NCBI GenBank assembly: GCA_023974075.1
Contig: JAMFTG010000255.1
Coordinates: 1 to 64,000, forward strand
Reading direction: 5' to 3'
DNA: 64,000 nt
Source of the DNA: Chaenocephalus aceratus
Lineage: Eukaryota; Chordata; Actinopteri; Perciformes; Channichthyidae
Positions 41,357 through 50,754 of the stretch are shown here, piece by piece (position 1 is the stretch's first letter; every line of letters starts with the position of its first letter). A model generated the notes under the pieces. That model saw nothing but the letters and a program-made list of their open reading frames with translations, made no database searches and had not been told where the DNA came from. The translations under genes were made by a program, and so were the position numbers.

Positions 41357-41660
41357 TCATTCTGATGTCTGTGGTTATTTAAACATTCCCTAATAAACGT
41401 TATTCAGCGGCAATAGATGAGTGCTAACCCCAGTGTGCTCTGTGTACAACACCACATGTCATTTCACCATTGATTCATGGTTTCAAAATGCAGCATTTCG
41501 CCACATGCTAATGCTAACCGGAAGTGAAGCATTTTCAGAATAAAAGTATTAAGTTAATAGTTAGTGAACTTCAGGTTTTTCAGAATAAAACTGATTTAAA
41601 TTAAATAGTGTATTTAATTCAAATTACGCCATATCAACATTGATTTTAATTTCTAACAGA
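41357..41660 (+). repeat. second copy of the 6-kb hAT left region
   Basis: About 90% identical by eye to 29520-29820, including CTGTGGTTATTTAAACATTC, GCATTTCGCCACATGCTAAT and CATTGATTTTAATTTCTAAC. The terminal CAGTGTTTCCC is absent here. Bases 41090-41356 upstream are unclassified. Confidence 0.85.
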
Positions 41661-41964
41661 ATTCATTGTAAATAATCTTTACTGTGCTGACTGCCTGGTT
41701 ACCGTTTATCAGACGGTGTCATCATGTTGACATGTTGTGTAATATTGCATGAGGTGTTTTAGTCAGTTATTGTTGAGATTATTAATGCATATCAATTGTG
41801 CACCAATGCCTTAGCCTATGCAATACTTTAGATGACGTCTTGTTCTTATTGTTTCAAAGGCGTGGCCAAAGGTTTGCCTTCTGGACTCTGGAGGCCAGAC
41901 GCTTGCTGGAGGGAACCCTTCAGCCAATCAGAGTGCCACGACAGGTTCTCTCCCTCGAGAGGGA

Positions 41965-42582
41965 ACAGCAGACCCCGCCTCGCCCCCAGTGAAGAGACAG
42001 CAGACCCCGCCTCGCCCCCAGTGAAGAGACAGCAGACCCCGCCTCGCCCCCAGTGAAGAGACAGCAGACCCGCCTCACCCCCAGTGAAGAGACAGCAGAC
42101 CCCGCCTCACCCCCAGTGAAGAGACAGCAGACCCCGCCTCGCCCCCAGTGAAGAGACAGCAGACCCCGCCTCGCCCCCAGTGAAGAGACAGCAGACCCCG
42201 CCTCGCCCCCAGTGAAGAAACAGCAGACCCCTCCTCGCCCCCAGAGAAGAGACAGCAGACCCCGCCTCGCCCCAGTGAAGAAACAGCAGACCCCTCCTCG
42301 CCCCCAGTGAAGAGACAGCAGACCCCGCCTCGCCCCCAGTGAAGAGACAGCAGACCCCGCCTCGCCCCCAGTGAAGAGACAGCAGACCCCGCCTCGCCCC
42401 CAGTGAAGAGACAGCAGACCCCGCCTCGCCCCCAGAGAAGAGACAGCAGACCCCGCCTCGCCCCCAGTGAAGAGACAGCAGACCCCGCCTCGCCCCCAGA
42501 GAAGAGACAGCAGACCCCGCCTCGCCCCCAGTGAAGAGACAGCAGACCCCGCCTCGCCCCCAGAAGAGACAGCAGACCCCGC
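41965..42582 (+). repeat. 32-bp minisatellite
   Basis: About 19 copies of GCCTCGCCCCCAGTGAAGAG plus ACAGCAGACCCC. Minus-strand frames of up to 212 codons are repeat artefacts. Confidence 0.95.
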
Positions 42583-42924
42583 AATAAAAATAAATGAAAA
42601 TGTATTCTGAACTGAAATGCCTCTCGGTCAAACTGCTTGTTTATCTTTTGCAGGCTGGTGCATGAACACACTAACAGTTGTTTTTCAGTAATCGAGCACC
42701 TCTTCGAAGACACCTTTGATTTATTAATAATTATAATGAAAGAGAATTATGATACTGTAGAAGGAACAGTGTTTAACAGTGTTGTTTTCTTTTGAATAAT
42801 AATGAAACGAGAATTATAAACATACCCAAAACTAAATTAACAGTGTTGTTTAATATACATATAAAAGACATAAAAGACTATATTTTTGAAATTCTCAACT
42901 AAATTAACAATATATATATAAACA

Positions 42925-43110
42925 TTCATGTGAACGTGCGTTGGCCATCACGTGCTCCGTCACGTCACGTGCTCCGTCACGTCACGTGCCGCCGTCAAGC
43001 GGGACCCCGTCACGTGCTCCGTCACGTGACGCGGGACCTGTGTGTGTGGTTCTGTAACTGCGGTTCTGTAACTGCTGTCTCCGACGCTGCAGCTTCATAC
43101 TATTGCGGTT
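42925..43110 (+). repeat. inverted-repeat arm with CACGTG tandem repeats
   Basis: Partner of 40140-40255. Within it CACGTGCTCCGTCACGT is repeated about four times, giving at least five CACGTG E-boxes in 85 bp. Confidence 0.7.
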
Positions 43111-43354
43111 TTTGGCGGATTGCAAAGAACTTTGAAGGTGCATCTTCTTCTTCTCTCGTTTTTGGTGGATTTGGTGGATTACAACTTAAAAGGTGCATAC
43201 CGCCACCTACTGTACATGAGTGTCTTGGCTTTTAGCACTGTTAGAACCGTTAGCCGCTACATAACTCTAAACAACGAACATTAAATCATATTTACAGGAG
43301 GGGTAATATGTTCTTATTATACATCCATGGGTATTATGAGCGTTGTGGTTCAAC

Positions 43355-46001
43355 CATAGACTGTTGTTTAAATGGACGTAGGGTCCGTGACGTCACCCAT
43401 AGGATTCTGCAGAGTTGCCGTGAAGCCCTTAGTAGGCGGAGTCAGCCACTAACGGCTCAACAGTGACGTCAGAGTTCAACTCCCGCCTTCTCCAGCCTGC
43501 TCCAAATAAGGGCAAAGAGGCGGAGCCGAGGCGGGACCTGCTGCCACCCAGCTGGAAGTTCCAGAGCTAGCTGAAGCTACCAAGCTAAGCTAACATGCTC
43601 CCCATCTGCACACTGCCGTCGCATTTTACGTTTCTAAGGTAAGCGGCCTTGAAACTATTCAGCAAAACTATAAATAATAATCCAAGTTATTGAGTTTTTA
43701 GCATAATACTTCAGAATCTTAAAACCCCTTGACGTTTGTATGCAATTGTGCTAAATTCAACTCTGGAATCAAGCAAATATTAATATGTTTGCATGACATT
43801 AGTTATTTATATTTTGATATCACTGAACTACACGTTTAATACATTTAAGTCAAGCTAAGGTACATGTGATGGTAGCTAGTTAGTGCTCTTACCTGTGAGG
43901 CCAACAGCATAATAACCAGACTATCATTAAAAATAAGTACCAGTTCTAGATCCTTGACTTTAGACAAACAATTCAAAAGACAACATGTATTTAAAGACCA
44001 ATCTTTATTTGAATGTGCCTCTTAACCTGAGATATTAGTTATACAGTAATAGTATCGACAACTCTCTAAAAAAACTGAGCAACTCAACAGTCAACTTTAT
44101 GTTTCTTATTGTCTAAAGCATTTATTATTTTCATTTTCCCCCCTCTCATATTCAGAGTGGACGGATTGAGACAGCGTGGTGTCCAGAGAGCTGCAGAGAC
44201 TTCAGGGAGAAACCTCCGTGTGATGGACGTCCTGTCTGTTGGTGTGGAGAGGACTGAGGGTCTTTCCTCAGCGAGGAGGACCAGGCCTGATGGAGGAGGA
44301 CCAGGCCTGATGGAGGAGCCCGTGCTGGGCAAAGCTGATACCAACTGCACAGGCCTAGTCTGTCACGTTATTTGACTAAATGTGTTTACTTATACATTTA
44401 ATAGGTTTACACCTTCTGTCCATATGTGCTTTTTATTTAAAACATTTGATTAACTTTTGGTTCACATTTCAATAAACTGTATTTGTATTTGCATCCTTTC
44501 GTCCATTATTCTTACTGAACATGTTAGATTACACATTCACATCTGACTGAAGATTGGCCCCATTTATTTGTGACGTTGCAAACTCTGCGGTACAAGGCAC
44601 AAGTGATGTGAAGCTCATAAAGCGAGGCAAAGAAATAATCAGCTGATGGAGTGTAGATGTGGAAATAGCTGCATTCGATCAGCTGACTGTTTTTACAATA
44701 AAAGTTGTTTATAGTGAATGTCCTGTACTGGTCTTAACATCTCATAACATCAGCTTTAATGTTCCTCTTGGATGTTCTTCTTGACCCTCAGAGAAGGAGA
44801 ACATGTCGTGTCTTTCAGGCATGTCCTTTCCTAACAAAAATGACAGGAAACATAAAACATATTATTGCAGAACAAGTGTGTTATTTATGAAAGCGGTGTG
44901 TTTGTGTGTTTAGGGGCTGTAGATGTAATTATTTTGTAATTGTAATGTTTTTTTTTAATTTAAACAATGAGCTACAAAGACAATCAGATTATGAATGAAC
45001 AGTATGAAGTTCATCAACATTGAAATATATGTTATTATCAAAATAATATTTAACTGTTATCAAAACAAAACGTAGTGCAACTGTAGAAGCTTGCTCTGTT
45101 GTCTCACTGAAAGAATCACTTTTACCACGTTTTTACAGACAATATTGAGAGATAAATCTTTGCCTTCAATACATTAATTAGAAAGCTGACAAAGTCATAT
45201 TGCTAAATATCTAAATGTAACTTTTGCATGGAATAAACCCTCAACTTAACTGATGTGTAGGTGATCTAGTATTTAGTATTGTTTAATGGAATGTATATCA
45301 GTGTATTCAAGTCAATACTTCATTCATTTAAACCAATATCTTTCTTGATTATTTGTACCTGAGCTGAAGTTCACTGCTGTGAGGAGTCCAGTTCTGTCTC
45401 CCTCTCTCGGTCCAGCCTGTCTGCATCACCTGGACATCTTAAACAAACAGATATATATATGTAAAGTACCATGTGTACAAACAATATAACTGATTCTCTT
45501 CTGTTGAACATGTTGGATTGTGTATTGTCCGAGTCAGGGTCCTTTTATTTCTGTAACTTTGGAAGTGGTGTTACCAATGCTTACTGTTTATTTGATACCC
45601 ATTTGGTAATGCAATTAATAAAACAACAAGGTTTGGGTTCGTTCTTCAGATGACTGTGACGTTAACGTGGAAGCTCGATAATGAACTCCAGCTCAACCAA
45701 CCATATTGTAATATCTAAGTAATCATCTTGAAATATGACATTGATAATTGTAATATACACACATCTTATTGTGAGGCTGATTTCACAGACACTACTTCGA
45801 CATTAACTTGTCTACATACTTGATTATAGCCAATTTAAATTAACCTTAGATGCATCCAGTTCCTCCTACATAATAAAATATCTCTAAGTTACAAGGATGT
45901 AACCTTATTTTATCAACCTCAAACAGAAGCCGTTTGTTCAACAGTATTATCCCACTTAACACTTGTCTATTTCGTTTTAACCTTTATATATACAGTCTAT
46001 G
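43355..46001. mobile_element. candidate DNA transposon with CATAGACTGT ends
   Basis: The inverted ends CATAGACTGT (43355) and ACAGTCTATG (ending 46001) enclose 2.6 kb. The left subterminal region (GGACGTAGGGTCCGTGACGT) is a familiar fish repeat. No clear target duplication. An 88-codon frame at 44109-44375 shows no domain I recognise. The rest is AT-rich. Confidence 0.5.
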
Positions 46002-46249
46002 ATTTTAACTTGGAGGCTACGATTAGCATCGTTAGCACCGATGTAGCTACCACTAGCTTACATGCTAACCCAAGCCTTACCATTCATTACGTAGCTGATT
46101 AAAATCATTAACACATAAATAAAGCACTCGAATTTCACTTACCGCATTCATGCACCGTCTGTTTTAACCGCAGAGCGAGTCCCAATAGTCAGATATATAA
46201 GCATGAAGAACAAACAGCCACGGCCGGCTACAAGTTGTGTTTCCTGGAT

Positions 46250-46915
46250 GAGCTGAGCAGGCAGAGTCCCTGTAGCTTCACGGAGCAGCTAGCAGAGAGA
46301 CAGAAGCTGAGCAGGCTGAGTCCCTGTAGCTTCACGGAGCAGCTAGCAGAGAGACAAGAAGCTGAGCAGGCTGAGTCCCTGTAGCTTCACGGAGCAGCTA
46401 GCAGAGAGACGAGAAGCTGAGCAGGCTGAGTCCCTGTAGCTTCACGGAGCAGCTAGCAGAGAGACCAGAAGCTGAGCAGGCTGAGTCCCTGTAGCTTCAC
46501 GGAGCAGCTAGCAGAGAGACCAGAAGCTGAGCAGGCTGAGTCCCTGTAGCTTCACGGAGCAGCTAGCAGAGAGACAGAAGCTGAGCAGGCAGAGTCCCTG
46601 TAGCTTCACGGAGCAGCTAGCAGAGAGACCAGAAGCTGAGCAGGCTGAGTCCCTGTAGCTTCACGGAGCAGCTAGCAGAGAGACAAGAAGCTGAGCAGGC
46701 TGAGTCCCTGTAGCTTCACGGAGCAGCTAGCAGAGAGACCAGAAGCTGAGCAGGCTGAGTCCCTGTAGCTTCACGGAGCAGCTAGCAGAGAGACCAGAAG
46801 CTGAAGGCAGAGTCCCTGTAGCTTCACGGAGCAGCTAGCAGAGAGACCAGAAGCTGAGCAGGCTGAGTCCCTGTAGCTTCACGGAGCAGCGCAGAGAGAC
46901 GAGAAGCTAACAGCG
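46250..46915 (+). repeat. ~55-bp minisatellite
   Basis: About twelve copies of GAAGCTGAGCAGGCTGAGTC plus CCTGTAGCTTCACGGAGCAG and CTAGCAGAGAGACCA. Units vary between 53 and 56 bp. Confidence 0.94.
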
Positions 46916-47261
46916 GCAGGCACTGGACAGAGCCGTCACTCAATGTGACCACGCCCTAATTTATGCACACACTTTAAGACCTAATATAAATAAAGGGTCG
47001 CGTTAGAAAACAATTCACTCTCAGACATAATCATGAAAGGTGGAATCTAACTATATCGATATAAATGTATGGAGCCAGGGAGAGAAACACGTTTTTTTCT
47101 GCTGTAAAGTTGGGCATGTTAACATGGGGGTCTATGAAATTGCTCCTTTCTGCAGCCAGCGCCTATCGGCCAATATATGAACTGCAGTGTGTGACACTTC
47201 CGTATTGGCTTCCCGGCTCTTCCCCACAGTTTGCCGCTTGGTGTGAACCAGCACTGGCACC

Positions 47262-49552
47262 ATGGAGGAGAGGAGGAGAGGAGGAGGAGGAGGAGGAGGA
47301 GAGAGAGGAGAGGAGAGGGAGGAGGAGGAGGAGGAGGAGGAGGAGGAGGAGGAGGAGGAGGAGGAGGAGAGGAAGAGAGGAGGAGGAGGAGGAGAGGAGA
47401 GGAGAGGAGGAGGAGAGGAGAGGAGGAGGAGGAGGAGGGGAGAGGAGAGGAGGAGGAGGAGGAGGAGAGAGAGAGGAGGGGAAGAGAGGAGGAGGAGAGG
47501 GGAGGAGGAGAGGAGGAGAGGAGGAGGAGAGGAGTCAGCATGTCTAACGTGTGTTAACGTCCAGCAAGCTGAGTCTTTCATGAACAACATGGAAACACTA
47601 CAGGTAGCTTTGATCCTTTGGTCAGGAGGAGGCGGAGGAGGAGGAGGAAGAGGAGAGAGGAGGAGGAGGAGGAGGAGAACACATGCCAGCTTCTCCTCCG
47701 GGTTACAGCCACTGCACATTATATAGAATCATTATGATGATGAGAAGAGGAGGAGGAGGAGGAGAGGAGGAGGAGCAGGAGAGGAAGAGAGGAGGAGGAG
47801 GAGGAGGAGGAGGAGAGGAGGAGCAGGAGGAGGAGGAGGAGTAAGAGAGGTGGAGCAGGAGAGGAGGAGGAGAGGAGGAGCAGGAGGAAGAGAGGAGGGG
47901 GAGAGGAGGAGCAGGAGGAGGAGGAGGAGTAAGAGAGGTGAGAGGAGAGGAGGAGAGGAGAGAGAGGAGAAGGAGAGAGGAGGGGGAGGGGAGGAGGAGG
48001 AGCAGGGAGGAGGAGGAGAGGAGGAGCAGGAGAGGAGGAGGAGGAGGAGGAGAGGAGGAGGAGGAGAGGAGGAGCAGAGAGGAGGAGCAGGGAGGAGGAG
48101 CAGGAGGAGGAGCAGGAGCAGGAGGAGGAGGAGTAAGAGGAGGAGCAGGAGGAGTAAGAGGAGGAGCAGGAGAGGAGGAGGAGCAGGAGAGGAGGAGGAG
48201 GAGAGGAGGAGCAGGAGAGGAGAGGAGGAGAGGATGAGCGGAGAGGAGGAGGAGGAGGAGGAGCCGGAGGAGGAGGAGTAAAAGCGGAGGAGCAGGAGAG
48301 GAGGAGGAGTAGGAGAGGAGGAGCAGGAGGGAGGAGCAGGAGAGGAGGAGGAGGAGGAGGAGTAAGAGAGGAGGAGCAGGAGAGGAGGAGGAGGGAGTAA
48401 GAGAGGAGGCAGGAGAGGAGGAGGAGGAGGAGGAGTAGGAGAGGAGGAGTAGGAGAGGAGGAGGAGAGGGGGAGCAGGAGAGGAGGAGCAGGAGAGGAGG
48501 AGTAAGAGAGGAGGAGCAGTAGAGGAGGAGGAGTAAGAGAGGAGGAGCAGGAGAGGAGGAGGAGGAGGAGGAGGAGGAGGGGGGAGGGGGGAGGGGGAGA
48601 GGAGGAGGAGTAAGAGCGGAGGAGCAGGAGAGGATTAGGAAGAGAGGAGGAGAGTAGGAGAGGAGGAGCATGAGAGGAGGAGGAAGAGGAGGAGGGGGAG
48701 AGGAGGAGGAGGAGGACAAGGAGGAGGAGTAAGAGAGGAGGAGAGGAGGAGGAGGAGGAGGAGGAAGAAGAGGAGGAGGAAGAGGAGCCGAGGGGAGGAG
48801 GAGTAGAGAGGAGGAGGAGAGGAGGAGAGGAGGAGGAGGAAGAGGCGGACGAGGGGAGGAGGAGTAAGAGGGAGGAGGATGAGGAGGAGGAGGACGAGGA
48901 GTAAGAGAGGAGGAGGAGGAGGAGGAGGACGAGGAGTAAGAGAGGAGGAGGAGGAGGAGGAGGAGGCGGACGAGGGGAGGAGGAGTAAGAGAGGAGGAGG
49001 AGGAGGAGGAGTAAGAGAGGAGGAGGAGCAGGAGAGGAGGAGGAGAGGAGGAGGAGTAAAGAGAGGAGAGGAGGAGGAGGAGGAGCAGGAGAGGAGGAGG
49101 AGAGGAGGAGGAGGAGAGGAGTAAGAGAGGGGAGAGGAGGAGGGAGGAGAGGAGGCAGGAGAGGAGCAGGGAGGGAGGAGAGGAGGAGGAGGAGGAGGAG
49201 GAAGGACAGGAGGGAGGAGAGGAGGGAGGAGTAAGAGAGGAGGAGGAGGAGCAGGAGAGGAGGAGGAGGAGAGGAGGAGAGGAGGAGGAGGAGAGGAGGA
49301 GGAGGAGAGGAGGAGGAGGAGGAGAGGAGAGGAGAGGAGGAGCGGAGAGGAGGGAGGAGGAGGAGAGGAGGAGGGAGGAGAGAGGAGGAGGAGGCGGAGG
49401 AGGAGGAGGAGGGAGGAGGAGGAGGAGAGGAGGAGGAGGAGGAGGAGCGGAGAGAGGAGAGGAGGGAGGAGGAGGAGGAGGAGGAGGAGGAGGAGAGGAG
49501 AGAGGAGGAGGAGGAGGAGAGGAGGAGAAGGAGGAGGAGAGGAGGAGGAGGA
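47262..49552 (+). repeat. 2.3-kb GGA-rich purine tract
   Basis: Almost pure AGG/GGA units with interspersed CAGGAGAGGAGG, GTAAGAGAGG and GAGCAGG words. Only 47535-47625 and 47685-47740 interrupt it with normal sequence. All open frames here (poly-Glu/Arg or poly-Ser/Pro/Leu) are composition artefacts. Extended mirror-symmetric polypurine is a triplex-forming sequence. Upstream 47050-47250 resembles a known fish MITE (TCCTTTCTGCAGCCAGCGCC). Confidence 0.95.
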
Positions 49553-49588
49553 ACAGGTTGACTTCATGGACGCTGCTTTTTGTAAATC

Positions 49589-49776
49589 TTTATTGAACTT
49601 GATGACGATCACAGTCTTTAACACGTTGCTTCAAGAACACTTTATTACAATCAGTGAGACACACGGTTAACCAATGAGAAGCCTCCATTTAAAACACCAA
49701 ACATGTAACCCCAGGACAGGAAGTGTCTCCCCCAGGACAGGAAGTGGTCTCCCCCAGGACAGGAAGTGGTCTCCTC
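49589..49776 (-). terminator. NLR 3' UTR with two AATAAA signals
   Basis: On the minus strand AATAAA occurs at 49641-49646 and 49589-49594, downstream of the stop at 49777. Three 22-bp tandem copies of CCCAGGACAGGAAGTGGTCT lie at 49710-49772. The GGA-rich tract starts about 35 bases after the second signal. Confidence 0.65.
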
Positions 49777-50555
49777 CTACAGAGGAACCAGAGACGCTGA
49801 GGAGTCTGAGACCCAGACCCTAAACCCAGCGTAGAGAGGTTCAGTGAATGTGGCTCTGAGGGTGTGGAGGTGGGTCAGTGAGCCAGAGGAGACGCTGTAG
49901 AAGGAGAGAGAGCCAGCAGGATGATCCAGATACACTGCTACTCTATGAGAGGAGGAGGAGGAGGAGGAGGAGGAGGAGGAGGAGGAGGAGGAGGAGGAGG
50001 AGGAGGAGAAGGAGAAGGAGGAGGTGTATGTTGCTCTCTCATTGTGCCAGACAGAGTAACCTCTATAAGAGCAGCTCAGACTCCAGGACTGATCATTCAG
50101 TCCAAACACACAGTCATCTCCGTCCCCTCCTTTCCTCTTGATTCCTCTGTAAGTCACTGCTATCTGAACCCTTCCTCTCCACTCGACCTCCCAGTAGCAG
50201 CGACCAGTCAGAGCTTCTCTGCACATCAGCTGAGGACACCAGCCATTAAACCTCTCTGGATGATCAGGATATGGCTCCTCCTCTATCCCATGTGTCACCG
50301 TCTGTTGTCCTCAGACAGTCTGAGGTATCTGCTCACTGTGTTAGAGTCCGGGGTGAGTCCACAGGAATCTGAGGAGAGACACAGACAGCAGTTCATCATC
50401 AGACCCTCCTGAAGGCTTTCCTCTCTGCTCGTGGTCTTTCTAGAAAGCTTCAGGACCAGTCATGTTCTGATGCAGTGGCTCTCAACCTTTTTACACCAAG
50501 TACCACCTGAGAAAATAGCTGGCTCTCCCCCTCACACACACACACACACACACAA

Positions 50556-50605
<50 letters not shown>

Positions 50606-50723
50606 ACACACACACACACCACACACACACACACACCACACACACACACACCACAAGTGAGAACATAAAGAACAAAAATAATAACTTATTCTCACACAAC
50701 AACTGTACAGTACTTCAATCATA

Positions 50724-50754
<31 letters not shown>

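Noticed and set aside
42935..43025. bHLH-responsive enhancer from clustered CACGTG
   Set aside because: The boxes arise from a short tandem repeat inside an inverted-repeat arm; no promoter or gene is adjacent. Recorded as a repeat instead.
44109..44375. 88-codon plus-strand frame, possible transposase exon
   Set aside because: No domain recognised, and an overlapping minus-strand frame of the same length is equally open.
47065..49624. Poly-Glu/Arg and poly-Ser/Pro/Leu open frames up to 338 codons
   Set aside because: Artefacts of the GGA-rich tract; open in all purine-rich frames and lacking any non-repetitive protein sequence.
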